Assembly (NCBI RefSeq): GCF_024807145.1
Contig: NZ_JANUCA010000001.1
Coordinates: 124,001 to 188,000 of the forward strand
DNA: 64,000 nt
Source of the DNA: Microbacterium sp. AK031
GTDB taxonomy: Bacteria > Actinomycetota > Actinomycetes > Actinomycetales > Microbacteriaceae
Direction of reading: 5' to 3'
Part shown: positions 45,237 to 55,011 of the stretch, piece after piece
Layout of the letters: each line of letters starts with the position of its first letter
Numbering within the stretch: position 1 is the first letter of the stretch
Made by a program: the position numbers and the translations under genes
Notes under the pieces: model-generated
What the model was told of the DNA's origin: nothing
Databases searched by the model: none
What the model saw: only the letters and a program-made list of their open reading frames with translations

Positions 45237-45345
45237 GACACATTCGTGGGAGCGGTGTCAGAGTAAGCACACGAACACATTGGTGTGGCTGACAACAAAT
45301 GTCGTGTCGCGCTGCACGAGAACTCGAAGAAGAGGAGAACACAGC

Positions 45346-46644
45346 ATGAAGATCCGAAAGGCATTGACAGCAGGCGCTGCGGTCGTCGCACTGGGATCGC
45401 TCGTCCTGGCCGGCTGCAGCGGCACCAGCGGTGGCGGCGGCGAAGGCGAAGGCGGCGAGACCACGCTCACGATGTGGCACAACTCGACGACCGGCGACGG
45501 CAAGCAGTACTGGGAAGATGCAGCAGCCGCCTTCAACGAGGCGAACCCCGAGGTGACCGTCAAGGTCACCTCGATCCAGAACGAAGACATGGACGGCAAG
45601 TTGCAGACCGCCGTCAACTCCGGCGACATGCCGGATGTCTTCATGGCCCGCGGTGGCGGCAAGCTCGCTGACATCGTCGACGCGGGCAAAGTCAAGGACC
45701 TCACCGATCTCATCGACGACGATGTGAAGGCGGCTTTCGGCGAGGCTCCGTTCAGCGCGTTCACGGTCGACGGCAAGGTCTACGGTGTCCCGAGCGCTGT
45801 GCTCCCCGGTGGAATCTTCTACAGCAAGGACCTGTTCGCGCAGGCCGGCATCGAATCAGAGCCGGCGTCTGTCGCCGAACTCGAGGACGCGGTCGAAAAG
45901 CTCAAGGACGCAGGGATCGCTCCGATCGCGCTCGGTGCGAAGGATGCCTGGCCCGCGGCGCACTGGTATTACTTCTTCGCGGTGCGCGCCTGTGGGCAGG
46001 ACGTCATCGAGAACCTGGCCACCAGCCCGGACTTCACCGATCAGTGCTGGCTGGATGCTGCAGACAACCTCAATGACTTCGCCGCCACCGAGCCCTACAA
46101 CGACGGCTTCCTGACGACGACAGCCCAGCAGGGCGCCAACTCATCCGCCGGACTCGTCGCCAACCACCAGGCGGCCATGGAGCTCATGGGCGCCTGGGAC
46201 GTCGGCGTCATCGCCGGCCTCACCCCCGACGGGGAGCCGCTGGCAGACCTCGGCTGGTTCCCGTTCCCTGAGGTCGACGGCGGCGACGGTGCACCAGGAG
46301 CCATGATGGGCGGCGTCGACGGGTACTCGTGCTCGACCGACTCGCCGGCATCATGCGAGGAGTTCCTCAACTTCGTCGCCTCGAAGGATTGGCAGGAGAA
46401 GTACGCCACCGCGTTCCAGACGATCCCGGCCAACCAGGACGCCACCGGAGCTGTGACCGACCCGTCGCTGGTGCCTCTGATGGAGGCGTACGGCAAGGCG
46501 CCGTACGTGTCGCTGTGGCTCGACACCGCGCTCGGACAGAACGTCGGAAACGCACTGAACACCGGGGTCGTCGAAATGCTCGCAGGTCAGGGCGACCCGC
46601 AGAAGCTCGTCGACAGCATCGCGAACGCCGCAGCGAGGGGCTGA
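45346..46644 (+). CDS. Sugar ABC transporter substrate-binding lipoprotein
   Basis: A secreted family 1 solute-binding protein of 432 residues. The signal peptide ends in lipobox VLAGC (Cys about residue 24), then a Gly/Glu-rich linker, then the binding domain starting TTLTMWHNS. It would capture an oligosaccharide and hand it to the two permeases encoded next. GAGGAGA precedes the ATG; upstream codons in the frame are not coding. Context with a GH3 glycosidase and xylAB suggests xylobiose or longer xylo-oligosaccharides, as for BxlE, but this is inference. No ATPase is encoded here; a shared MsiK-type ATPase is expected elsewhere. Confidence 0.9.
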   Translation: MKIRKALTAGAAVVALGSLVLAGCSGTSGGGGEGEGGETTLTMWHNSTTGDGKQYWEDAAAAFNEANPEVTVKVTSIQNEDMDGKLQTAVNSGDMPDVFMARGGGKLADIVDAGKVKDLTDLIDDDVKAAFGEAPFSAFTVDGKVYGVPSAVLPGGIFYSKDLFAQAGIESEPASVAELEDAVEKLKDAGIAPIALGAKDAWPAAHWYYFFAVRACGQDVIENLATSPDFTDQCWLDAADNLNDFAATEPYNDGFLTTTAQQGANSSAGLVANHQAAMELMGAWDVGVIAGLTPDGEPLADLGWFPFPEVDGGDGAPGAMMGGVDGYSCSTDSPASCEEFLNFVASKDWQEKYATAFQTIPANQDATGAVTDPSLVPLMEAYGKAPYVSLWLDTALGQNVGNALNTGVVEMLAGQGDPQKLVDSIANAAARG

Positions 46645-46652
46645 ACAGCGAC

Positions 46653-47669
46653 ATGACTGAATCTCAGGCGCTGATGTCATCCACTGCGCCTGCGAGGAGC
46701 AACCGTGTCGGGACCGATCGTTCATCGGTCCCGACACGGGCGCCGCGGCGTCCCGACTGGCGCAAACGTGGCGAGATCGTGCTCCTTGCGGGACCCGCAC
46801 TGCTGGTCTTCGTCGGCTTCGTCATCTTCCCGGTGATGATGGCCGCGTTCTACGGCTTCTTCAAGTGGAACGGCTACGGCTGGCCCACCGAATTCGTCGG
46901 ACTCGACAACTACGCCCTCATGCTGCAGGACGACACGTTCCGCGCAGCCGTCGGACACAACTTCACCATCGTCGTCCTCTCGCTGCTCATGCAGGGGCCC
47001 ATCGCGATCCTGTTCGCTCTCCTGCTGAATCAGAAGATCCGCGGTCGCTCCGTGATCCGCGTGCTGATCTTCGCGCCGTACGTCATCGCCGAGGTGGTCG
47101 TCGGAACCGGCTGGAGCCTCATGCTCCAGGATGCCGGGGCGCTGAACTCCCTGCTCGAGAAGGTGGGCCTCGGCGCGCTGCAGAACTCGTGGATCGCGGA
47201 TCCGGCGATCGCGATGTGGTCGCTGATGATCATCATCACGTGGAAGTACATCGGCTTCGCCGTGATCCTCATGCTCGCCGGGATGCAGTCGATCCCCGAA
47301 GAGCTCTATGAGGCTGCGGCGATCGACGGCGCCGGATTCTGGAAGTCGCAGTGGAGCATCACGCTGCCGCTGCTCGGGCCGACCATCCGCATCTGGGCCT
47401 TCCTGTCGATCATCGGCTCTCTGCAGCTGTTCGACCTCGTCAACATCATCTGGGGCCAGTACATCGCAGCGACCGCCGGCACCTCGACGATGGCCACCTA
47501 CATGTACCAGAACGGGCACCTGGCCGGCAGCTACGGCTACGGCAACGCGGTCGCCGTGATGCTCTTCCTCATCTCACTCGTCGTCGCCCTCGTGTATCAG
47601 CGGTTCATTCTCCGCCGCGACACCGAAGGGGCGTTGACGGGGGACAGCCGAAAGGGGCGCCGGCGATGA
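46653..47669 (+). CDS. Sugar ABC transporter permease, MalF type
   Basis: A 338-residue membrane protein with six predicted helices after a 45-residue polar N-terminus. The cytoplasmic coupling motif EELYEAAAIDGAGFWKSQW near residue 215 identifies the binding-protein-dependent permease family. It starts eight bases after the substrate-binding protein gene. Its stop overlaps the next permease by four bases. Confidence 0.92.
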   Translation: MTESQALMSSTAPARSNRVGTDRSSVPTRAPRRPDWRKRGEIVLLAGPALLVFVGFVIFPVMMAAFYGFFKWNGYGWPTEFVGLDNYALMLQDDTFRAAVGHNFTIVVLSLLMQGPIAILFALLLNQKIRGRSVIRVLIFAPYVIAEVVVGTGWSLMLQDAGALNSLLEKVGLGALQNSWIADPAIAMWSLMIIITWKYIGFAVILMLAGMQSIPEELYEAAAIDGAGFWKSQWSITLPLLGPTIRIWAFLSIIGSLQLFDLVNIIWGQYIAATAGTSTMATYMYQNGHLAGSYGYGNAVAVMLFLISLVVALVYQRFILRRDTEGALTGDSRKGRRR

Positions 47670-48556
47670 CCGACACTCTGAAGACCTCTGTGGCCATCCA
47701 AGCCATCGGGCCGCGCGGACGTCGTCGCGCAGCATCCGGTGTGCGCTGGGGGAGTCCCGGCGTCTATCTGCTCGCGGTGATCCTGATCACGATCTGCATC
47801 ACTCCGGTGCTCTACATCATCGTCGGCGGGTTCCGCACCAACTCGCAGATCACCGCCGACCCGTCGGGGTGGCCCGCACCATGGCAGATCGGCAACTACA
47901 CCGACGTCCTCGGCAGCAGCGAGTTCTGGACCGCGATGGTCAACTCCACGATCGCCGCCGTCGGCACCACGCTCGGCGCCGTCATCCTCGGGGTGATGGC
48001 CAGCTATGTGATCGCCCGTTACGACTTCGGCGGCAAGGCCATCATGTACTCGTTCTTCGCCGCGGGCTTGATGTTCCCCATCACGGTCGCCATCACACCG
48101 CTGTACCTGCTGATCCGCAACCTCGGTCTCGTGAACAGCCTCGCCGGCATCATCCTGCCGCAGATCGCCTTCGCCCTGCCGACCACGATCATCATCCTCG
48201 TGCCGTTCCTGCGGGCGATCCCGAAGGAGCTCGAGGAGGCGGCATCCATCGACGGTGCCTCCAGGCTCGGCTTCTTCTGGAGGATGGTGATCCCGCTGAG
48301 CCTGCCCGGCGTGATCACCGTCGGCATACTCGCCTTCATCGGGTCCTGGAACGGGTACATGCTGCCGTTGTTCATCCTCAATGACGCCAGCCTGTTCACC
48401 CTTCCGCTCGGGGTGCAGAACTTCTCATCGCAGTACTCGGTCGACACCGCCAGGGTGCTCGCGTACACGTCGCTGTCCATGCTGCCGGCCTTGATCTTCT
48501 TCAGCCTGTTCGAGCGTCGAATCGTCGGTGGCCTGACCGGAGCGGTCAAGGGTTGA
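47666..48556 (+). CDS. Sugar ABC transporter permease, MalG type
   Basis: A 296-residue partner permease with six helices and the coupling motif KELEEAASIDGASRLGFFW near residue 190. ATG overlaps the upstream stop. Together with the MalF-type gene it forms the membrane channel of the importer. The downstream glycosidase starts a few bases later. Confidence 0.92.
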   Translation: MTDTLKTSVAIQAIGPRGRRRAASGVRWGSPGVYLLAVILITICITPVLYIIVGGFRTNSQITADPSGWPAPWQIGNYTDVLGSSEFWTAMVNSTIAAVGTTLGAVILGVMASYVIARYDFGGKAIMYSFFAAGLMFPITVAITPLYLLIRNLGLVNSLAGIILPQIAFALPTTIIILVPFLRAIPKELEEAASIDGASRLGFFWRMVIPLSLPGVITVGILAFIGSWNGYMLPLFILNDASLFTLPLGVQNFSSQYSVDTARVLAYTSLSMLPALIFFSLFERRIVGGLTGAVKG

Positions 48557-48578
48557 GCACAGAATGAAAGAGAGATCC

Positions 48579-50966
48579 GTGTCGGATTCGACAGCGGGAG
48601 TTCCCGCCATGCCCGAAACGTCTGAGCGCGTTCGCGCATTACACGCGCAGATGACCCTCGACGAGAAGCTCGCGCAGATCGTCGGGTACTGGCTCGATCA
48701 GAACGGGGTGGTCGCCCCGATGCAGTCCGAGATGGCGGCCGGGCAGCAGGATGCCGGTCGGCTGGAGGATGTGACCAGGAACGGGCTGGGGCACTACACC
48801 CGCGTGTACGGCACCCGGCCGGTGGACCCGGCAGAGCGTGCGGCGTGGCTGTGGGGTGAGCAGCGGCGGCTCAAGCGCGAGACGCGGCTGGGAATCCCTG
48901 CGCTCGTGCACGAGGAGTGCCTCACCGGACTGGCGGCGTGGAAGGCAGCGGCCTTCCCCACGCCGCTGGCGTGGGGAGCGGCGTTCGACCCGGATCTCGT
49001 GCACGAGATGGCAGCCTCGATCGGGGAGTCCATGCGCGAGCTCGGCATCCATCAGGGCCTGGCACCGGTGCTCGACGTGATCCGCGATCCCCGCTGGGGG
49101 CGGGTGGACGAGTGCATCGCGGAAGACCCCTACGTCGTCGGCGTGCTCGGCACCTCATACGTCACTGGTCTGCAGTCCGCACGGGTGCACGCCACTCTCA
49201 AGCACTTCGTCGGCTACTCGGGTTCGCGTGCAGGGCGCAATCACGCGCCGGTGTCCGCAGGGCCGAGAGAGGTCGCCGACGTGTTCCTGCCGCCGTTCGA
49301 GATGGCGCTGTTCGATGGCGGAGCCCGCTCCGTCATGAACTCCTATGCAGAGATCGACGGCGTGCCGCTCGGCTCCAGCGAGGAGTACCTGACCGACCTG
49401 CTGCGCGAACGCTGGGGCTTCGACGGCGTCGTCGTCGCCGACTACTTCGCGGTCGCGTTCCTCGAGGTGATGCACGCGATCGCCGCTGACCGCGGCGGTG
49501 CCGCTGCCGCCGCGCTGACTGCGGGGATCGATATCGAGCTGCCGACCGGCGATGCGTACCTCGTCCCGCTCGCGGAGCGGATCCGCGCAGGCGAGTTCGA
49601 TGAGGCCTTCGTGGATCGTGCGGTGCTGCGCGCACTGGCGCAGAAGGAGGAGCTCGGGCTGCTCGAGCCCGATGCGTTCGAAGATGAGCCGCCCACTCAC
49701 ATCGACCTGGATTCGCCGCGTCACCGCGACATCGCGCGGCGTCTCGCGGAGGAGTCGATCGTGCTGCTGTCGAACGACGGCATCCTTCCGTTCGCCGACG
49801 CTTCGGGCTCGCCGTCGAGGATCGCCGTGATCGGTCCGAACGCTCATCGTGCTGAGGCGCTGATGGGGTGCTACTCGTTCGCGAACCACGTGCTCGCGCA
49901 TCATCCGGAGTTCCCGCTCGGGTTCGAGATCCCCACCTTCCTGGAGGCGTTCGAGGCGGAGACCGGCGCGAGCACGGAGGTCGTGTACGCCAAGGGCGCC
50001 GATGTCGAAGGCGATGACCGCAGGGGATTCGACGCGGCCGTCACAGCCGCGACCACATCGGATGTGGCGATCATCGTCGTGGGGGACCAGGCGGGTCTCT
50101 TCGGCCGCGGCACCGTCGGCGAGGGCAACGACTCCGAGACGCTGGAGCTGCCAGGTGTGCAGCGCGAGCTCGTCGAGGCGGTCGTCGCGACCGGTACGCC
50201 GGTGGTGATGATCGCGCTGACGGGCCGGCCGTACGAGATCAGCTGGGCGCTGGACGGCGAGAACCGACCGGCGGCAGTGCTGCAGGCGTTCTTCCCCGGT
50301 GAGGAGGGTGCGGCGGCGCTCTCCGGCGTGCTCACCGGACGTGTCAACCCATCGGGACGGCTGCCCGTCTCGCTGCCGCGTGCGGCAGGGGCGCAGCCGT
50401 ACACATACCTGCATCCGCGGCTCGGAGGAGCATCGGATGTCACCGCCACCGACCCCACTCCGGTGCGTCCGTTCGGATTCGGTCTGTCGTACTCGCCGGT
50501 CGCGTATCGCGATCTGGTAGTGGATTCGGCGGTGACCGCCGGTGGGGCGTTCGCCGCATCGGTCGAGGTCATCAACACCGGCGCGCGCACCGTGGATGAC
50601 GTCGTGCAGCTCTATGGCCGCGATGTCGTGGCCTCGGTCGCACGGCCGGTCGTACAACTGCTCGCGTTCCAGCGGGTGACGCTGGAGCCTGGGCAGTCCG
50701 TGACTGTGAGGTTCTCGGTGCCCACGCAGCGATTCGCCTTCAGCGATCGATCGATGACACGCGTGGTGGAGCCCGGCGATGTCGAGGTCTGGGTCGGTGC
50801 CGATGCGGCGGCGACCGAGGCAGCGGGCACGGCCACCTCGCGCGCGACATTGGCCGTCACCGGTGCCGTGCATGTGCTCACGACTGCGGATTCGCGTCTG
50901 GCGACGTGCGAAGTGGCGGCATCCGACGCAGTGGAATCCGAGGCGATGGCCGTCGCCGCGCGCTGA
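48579..50966 (+). CDS. Family 3 glycoside hydrolase (beta-xylosidase or beta-glucosidase)
   Basis: A cytoplasmic hydrolase of 795 residues (800 if the ATG at 48564 is used; AGAGAG four bases before the GTG at 48579 favours the latter). Domains: GH3 barrel (about 40-330) with the nucleophile Asp in GVVVADYFAV near 290, the alpha/beta sandwich (about 380-600) and a fibronectin-III-like C-terminal domain (about 660-740). No signal peptide. Position after the importer fits hydrolysis of imported xylobiose, as for BxlA, but beta-glucosidase activity cannot be excluded. Confidence 0.88.
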   Translation: MSDSTAGVPAMPETSERVRALHAQMTLDEKLAQIVGYWLDQNGVVAPMQSEMAAGQQDAGRLEDVTRNGLGHYTRVYGTRPVDPAERAAWLWGEQRRLKRETRLGIPALVHEECLTGLAAWKAAAFPTPLAWGAAFDPDLVHEMAASIGESMRELGIHQGLAPVLDVIRDPRWGRVDECIAEDPYVVGVLGTSYVTGLQSARVHATLKHFVGYSGSRAGRNHAPVSAGPREVADVFLPPFEMALFDGGARSVMNSYAEIDGVPLGSSEEYLTDLLRERWGFDGVVVADYFAVAFLEVMHAIAADRGGAAAAALTAGIDIELPTGDAYLVPLAERIRAGEFDEAFVDRAVLRALAQKEELGLLEPDAFEDEPPTHIDLDSPRHRDIARRLAEESIVLLSNDGILPFADASGSPSRIAVIGPNAHRAEALMGCYSFANHVLAHHPEFPLGFEIPTFLEAFEAETGASTEVVYAKGADVEGDDRRGFDAAVTAATTSDVAIIVVGDQAGLFGRGTVGEGNDSETLELPGVQRELVEAVVATGTPVVMIALTGRPYEISWALDGENRPAAVLQAFFPGEEGAAALSGVLTGRVNPSGRLPVSLPRAAGAQPYTYLHPRLGGASDVTATDPTPVRPFGFGLSYSPVAYRDLVVDSAVTAGGAFAASVEVINTGARTVDDVVQLYGRDVVASVARPVVQLLAFQRVTLEPGQSVTVRFSVPTQRFAFSDRSMTRVVEPGDVEVWVGADAAATEAAGTATSRATLAVTGAVHVLTTADSRLATCEVAASDAVESEAMAVAAR

Positions 50967-51028
50967 TGGGTCGGCGCCGACCGGATATCGTGGCATGAGC
51001 AACATAATCGGGAGCGGCGGGGGACACG

Positions 51029-52213
51029 ATGGCTGAGCGGGCATCGAGCGTCGAGCGCGTGCGCGCGGCGAACCTCGGAGAGGTGCTGCGACTCGTCCAC
51101 CAGCTCGGTCCGCGCTCGCGTGCCGTCGTCACTGCGGAGACGGGACTGAACCGCTCGACGGTCGCCGACCTGGTGGCGGAGCTGGCGTCGAGGGGACTGG
51201 TCGTCGAGCAGGAGCCGGATCCCACACGGAGAGTCGGCAGGCCTTCGCCGATCGTCGCGACAGGCGACGCCGTGATGGCGATCGCCGTCAACCCCGAGGT
51301 CGACGCGATCGAGGTCGGAGCCGTAGCTCTCTCCGGTCGGGTTCGCGAGCGGATTCGCGTGGAGTGCGAGCGGCCGCCGAGCGTAGAGGATGTCGTCGGT
51401 GTCGTGGCGCGGGTGGTCGAGGGCTGGCAGGCAGGTGCGCTGGCCGGGAGCCGATTCGTCGGGATAGGTGTGGCCGTTCCCGGTCTCGTCCGTGTCGAAG
51501 ACGGCCTGGTGCGACTTGCGCCCCACTTGGGCTGGCACGAGGCCGACATCCGCTCACCGCTCACGCAGCGTCTCGGGCTGTCAGCTGCTATAGACAACGA
51601 CGCCTCGCTCGGCGCGCGTGCGGAGCGGCTCTTCGGGGCGGCGCGCGAGCACAGGAACGTCGTCTACCTCAACGGCGGTGCCAGTGGCATCGGCGGCGGA
51701 CTCATTCTGGACGGCACGTTGATCGCCGGCGCGGGCGGCTACGCGGGTGAATGGGGCCAGACTCGTCCGAGCATCGCAGTCGAGGCCGACCGGCGCACCC
51801 GCGCAGGCACCCTCGAGGACGAGGTGAACAGGGCGAGGCTGCTGCAGGTGACCGGACTCGGGGCAGTCGACGATCCGGTTCTCGCCGCCGCGCTGTCCGA
51901 CGTGGAGTCCTCTGAGGTCGCCGACGAGATCGATCGCCAACGGCGGATCCTCGCCGCGACGCTCGCCAACGCGGTGAACGTGCTCAATCCGTCGATGATC
52001 GTGCTCGGCGGGTTCCTCGGCATGCTGAGCGACAGCAACGCCGACGGCTTCACCGCCGACGTTCGGGCGAATGCGCTCGCGGCGCCCGGCGAGCAGGTGG
52101 AGATCCGCGCTGCGGCGCTCGGCGCCGATCGCCTCCTGATCGGCGCCGCAGAAGCGGCTTTCGCACCGCTCCTGACGGATCCGGCGCGCGCACTCGACGC
52201 ACTCAGCGCGTGA
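51029..52213 (+). CDS. ROK family transcriptional regulator
   Basis: A 394-residue regulator with an N-terminal winged helix (residues about 15-75) and a ROK domain. The usual zinc motif CxCGxxGCxE is absent; the corresponding region reads EWGQTRPSIAVEADRR. The protein may therefore bind sugar differently or have lost zinc. GGGGGAC precedes the ATG. It follows the GH3 gene by 62 bases on the same strand and could be the XylR that binds the repeat upstream of xylA. Confidence 0.85.
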   Translation: MAERASSVERVRAANLGEVLRLVHQLGPRSRAVVTAETGLNRSTVADLVAELASRGLVVEQEPDPTRRVGRPSPIVATGDAVMAIAVNPEVDAIEVGAVALSGRVRERIRVECERPPSVEDVVGVVARVVEGWQAGALAGSRFVGIGVAVPGLVRVEDGLVRLAPHLGWHEADIRSPLTQRLGLSAAIDNDASLGARAERLFGAAREHRNVVYLNGGASGIGGGLILDGTLIAGAGGYAGEWGQTRPSIAVEADRRTRAGTLEDEVNRARLLQVTGLGAVDDPVLAAALSDVESSEVADEIDRQRRILAATLANAVNVLNPSMIVLGGFLGMLSDSNADGFTADVRANALAAPGEQVEIRAAALGADRLLIGAAEAAFAPLLTDPARALDALSA

Positions 52214-52246
52214 CGAGAGCTCGCTCCCTCGACGCGCGCGGGAAGC

Positions 52247-53056
52247 TCAGTAGCTTGCGTGCTCCGTCGAACCCACGCCGGCGATCCACTCTGCTGCGAG
52301 CTTCTCGGTCGCGCGCGCCAGGATCGACACGTCGGCCGCGACCAGGGCGAAGGATGCCCCGGCGTCGAGGTAGCGACGGGCGGTCGCAGGGGTGAACGCA
52401 TTGACGCCGACGGGCTTTCCCGTCTCCCGCACGGTCGCGATCGTCTGCTCGACGGCGGCGATGACGTCAGGATGCTCCTGCTGCCCGAGAAGACCCATCG
52501 ACGCCGCGAGGTCGCTGGGGCCGATGAAGACCGCGTCGACGCCGTCGACCTCCGCGATCGCGCCGGCATTGCGGACCGCGGCATCCGTCTCGATCTGCAC
52601 GGTCAGGGAGGTGATCTCGTGCGCGCGCTGCAGGTAGTTCTCGATCCTGTTGAACTGCGCGGCGCGCGCGAGTGCGCTGCCGACACCGCGGACGCCTCGC
52701 GGCGGGTAGCGCGTGGCGGCGACGGCGGCGAGGGCCTCGTCGGCCGTGTTCACCATCGGCACGAGCAGGTTCTGCGCGCCGAGGTCGAGAGTCTGCTTGA
52801 TCAGGACAGGGTCGTTGTTCGCCACCCGCACCACCGGCGTGATCGGATACGGCGCGACGGCCTGCAGCAGCGACAGCATCGACTCCAATCCGATCGGGCT
52901 GTGCTCCCCATCGATCAGCGTCCAGTCGAGCCCGGATCCGGCGACGATCTCAGCGGCGATCGGACTGCCGGAGCAGATCCACGCGCCAACGAGCGGACGA
53001 TCGGCCGCAGTCAACCGGTCTCGGAACGACGGCGCAGGTTCTAGATGAAGCGGCAT
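52247..53056 (-). CDS. hpaI: HpcH/HpaI family aldolase
   Basis: A class II aldolase of 269 residues that would split 4-hydroxy-2-oxoheptanedioate into pyruvate and succinate semialdehyde, the last step of homoprotocatechuate breakdown. Motifs are DWTLIDGEHSP near 43, metal Glu in QIETDAAV near 150 and metal Asp in FIGPSDLAASMG near 175. The ATG at 53056 lies inside the end of hpaH (16-base overlap), so the upstream frame extension is not used. It is the last gene of the operon. Confidence 0.92.
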   Translation of the reverse strand: MPLHLEPAPSFRDRLTAADRPLVGAWICSGSPIAAEIVAGSGLDWTLIDGEHSPIGLESMLSLLQAVAPYPITPVVRVANNDPVLIKQTLDLGAQNLLVPMVNTADEALAAVAATRYPPRGVRGVGSALARAAQFNRIENYLQRAHEITSLTVQIETDAAVRNAGAIAEVDGVDAVFIGPSDLAASMGLLGQQEHPDVIAAVEQTIATVRETGKPVGVNAFTPATARRYLDAGASFALVAADVSILARATEKLAAEWIAGVGSTEHASY

Positions 53057-53826
53057 GTGATTGTTCCCATCGGTCCGTAGTCGCACAGCACCTGATCGCC
53101 CTTCGAGACCCACATCGGGCGTGTGAACGAGCCGGCGAGGATGATCTCCCCGGCCTCGAGTCTGGCGCCGTGCTGGTGGAACTTGTTCGCCAGCCACGCC
53201 ACTCCGGTCGCGGGGTGGCCGAGAACACCGGCGGCGACGCCGGTCTCCTCGATCTCGCCGTTGCGGGAGAGCACTCCGGGCACCCAACGCAGATCCATCT
53301 CATCCGGACGCTTGCGCACATCGCCGAGCACCATCGCACCGTAGGCGGCGTTGTCGCTGACCGTGTCCACGATCGTGCGGCCCTCCAACTCGATGTGCGA
53401 GTTGAGCACCTCGAGCGCCGGAACGGCGTAGTCGATCGCGGCGAGAGCGTCCTCGAGCGTGCAGTCCGGACCTTCGAGAGGTGCTTTCAGCACGAACGCG
53501 AGTTCGACTTCGACCCGCACGTTCGAGAAGGCGTCGAACGGGATGTCCGAACCGGACTCATAGACGGTGTCGTCGAACATCACGCCGTAGTCGGGCTCGC
53601 TGATCCCGGTCGCCTGCTGCATCGCCTTGGATGTCAGACCGATCTTCCGGCCGACCAGCTTCCGCCCGGCAGCGAGGTTCTTGTCCCGCCATATGCCTTG
53701 AATGGCATAGGAGTCCTCGATCGTGGCATCCGGGAACCGCGCCGTGATCCGCTGGATGACGCCGTGCGTGCGCTCGGCGTCCGCGAGCTCGTCGGCGATC
53801 TGCTCGATCACATCGGGTGACAGCAT
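53041..53826 (-). CDS. hpaH: 2-oxo-hept-4-ene-1,7-dioate hydratase
   Basis: Adds water to 2-oxo-hept-4-ene-1,7-dioate to give the HpaI substrate. The 261-residue protein belongs to the MhpD/HpaH branch of the fumarylacetoacetate hydrolase superfamily: GRKIGLTSKAMQ near 58, metal Glu residues in RVEVELAFVL near 105, and the ending GDQVLCDYGPMGTI. GGAGGA lies before the ATG. It is nine bases downstream of hpaD. Confidence 0.92.
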   Translation of the reverse strand: MLSPDVIEQIADELADAERTHGVIQRITARFPDATIEDSYAIQGIWRDKNLAAGRKLVGRKIGLTSKAMQQATGISEPDYGVMFDDTVYESGSDIPFDAFSNVRVEVELAFVLKAPLEGPDCTLEDALAAIDYAVPALEVLNSHIELEGRTIVDTVSDNAAYGAMVLGDVRKRPDEMDLRWVPGVLSRNGEIEETGVAAGVLGHPATGVAWLANKFHQHGARLEAGEIILAGSFTRPMWVSKGDQVLCDYGPMGTITCRFI

Positions 53827-53834
53827 CCGTCCTC

Positions 53835-55001
53835 CTACAGCTGGTGACCGAGCTTGTACTCGCCCTGCTTGTACTCGGGCATCGATTCTTCGCCCTCGTC
53901 CTTGCGAGTGTACGAGAACCCGTCGGCGCCGATCGTGACCGCCATCTCGCTCTCGTCGGTGCGGGCGGTGACGGGCTGCGGATTGCCGTCCAGATCGAGC
54001 ACGAGCGACGCGTCGGTGTACCACGACGGCACGACGGGGTTTCCCCACCAGTCGCGGCGCTGGTTGTCGTGCACGTCCCACGTGATGACCGGGTTATCGG
54101 GGTCACCCGTGTAGTAGTCCTGCGTGTAGACCTCGACGCGGTGCCCGTCCGGATCGCGCAGGTAGAGGTAGAACGCATTGCTGACGCCGTGGCGGCCCGG
54201 CCCGCGTTCGATCGCATCAGATCGGCGGAGCGCCCCGAGCTTGTCGCAGATGGCGAGGATGTTGTGCTTCTCGTGCGTGGCGAAGCAGACGTGGTGCATC
54301 CGCGGTCCGTCGCCGCCGGTCATCGCGGTGTCGTGCACGGTGGGCTTGCGGCGCATCCATGCGGCGTACACCGTGCCCTCGTCGTCCTGGATGTCCTCGG
54401 TGACCCGGAATCCGAGATCCTGCATGAACTTCACGGCTCTGGGCACGTCGGGGGTGACCTGGTTGAAGTGATCCAGGCGCACCAGCTCGCCAGGCTTGTG
54501 CAGGTCATAGCGCCAGGACATTCGTTCGACGTGGTCGGCCTGGTGGAAGAACTCGTAGGGGAATCCGAGCGGGTCGACCACGCGTACCGAGTCGCCGATG
54601 CCCCTCACGAAGCCGTCCGCTTCGCGGCGGACGTCGCAACCGAGCTCCGTGTAGAAGTCGACGGCGCGGTCGAGATCCTGCGGCGTGCGCACGCGGTACG
54701 AGAAGGCGGCGACGGCGGCGATCGGCCCCTTGCGCAGCACGAGGTTGTGGTGGATGAACTCTTCGGTCGAGCGCAGATAGATCGCCTGGTCGTCCTCTTC
54801 CGTGACGTACAGGCCGAGGACGTCGACGTAGAACCGGCGGGATGTCGCGAGGTCGGTGACCACGAGCTCCATGTACGCGCAGCGGAGGATGTCCGGCGGC
54901 GTGCTGGTCGGCGTCGAGACCGGGTTGTCCGTCTCGATCGGTGCCTCCTGGCTCACATAGTAGCCCGAGGAGGTCAGAGTCATGTCTTCACGATTGGTCA
55001 T
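53835..55001 (-). CDS. hpaD: 3,4-dihydroxyphenylacetate 2,3-dioxygenase
   Basis: An extradiol ring-cleaving dioxygenase for homoprotocatechuate. The 388-residue vicinal-oxygen-chelate protein has two repeated domains; metal ligands are His in RLDHFNQV, His in MHHVCFATH and Glu in RVEVYTQDYY, as in the Fe enzyme of Brevibacterium fuscum and the Mn enzyme MndD of Arthrobacter. Which metal is used cannot be told. A long polar C-terminal tail of about 35 residues, ending YKLGHQL, is typical of this group. It defines the meta-cleavage pathway of the cluster. Confidence 0.95.
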   Translation of the reverse strand: MTNREDMTLTSSGYYVSQEAPIETDNPVSTPTSTPPDILRCAYMELVVTDLATSRRFYVDVLGLYVTEEDDQAIYLRSTEEFIHHNLVLRKGPIAAVAAFSYRVRTPQDLDRAVDFYTELGCDVRREADGFVRGIGDSVRVVDPLGFPYEFFHQADHVERMSWRYDLHKPGELVRLDHFNQVTPDVPRAVKFMQDLGFRVTEDIQDDEGTVYAAWMRRKPTVHDTAMTGGDGPRMHHVCFATHEKHNILAICDKLGALRRSDAIERGPGRHGVSNAFYLYLRDPDGHRVEVYTQDYYTGDPDNPVITWDVHDNQRRDWWGNPVVPSWYTDASLVLDLDGNPQPVTARTDESEMAVTIGADGFSYTRKDEGEESMPEYKQGEYKLGHQL

Positions 55002-55011
55002 GTCAGCGTCC

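Noticed and set aside
52392..53048. Several plus-strand ORFs opposite the aldolase gene
   Set aside because: All are antisense to hpaI or hpaH, with no ribosome binding site or domain.
53041..54081. Longer start for the hydratase gene in the same frame
   Set aside because: The upstream 85 codons overlap hpaD and are compositionally a shadow; GGAGGA directly precedes ATG 53826.
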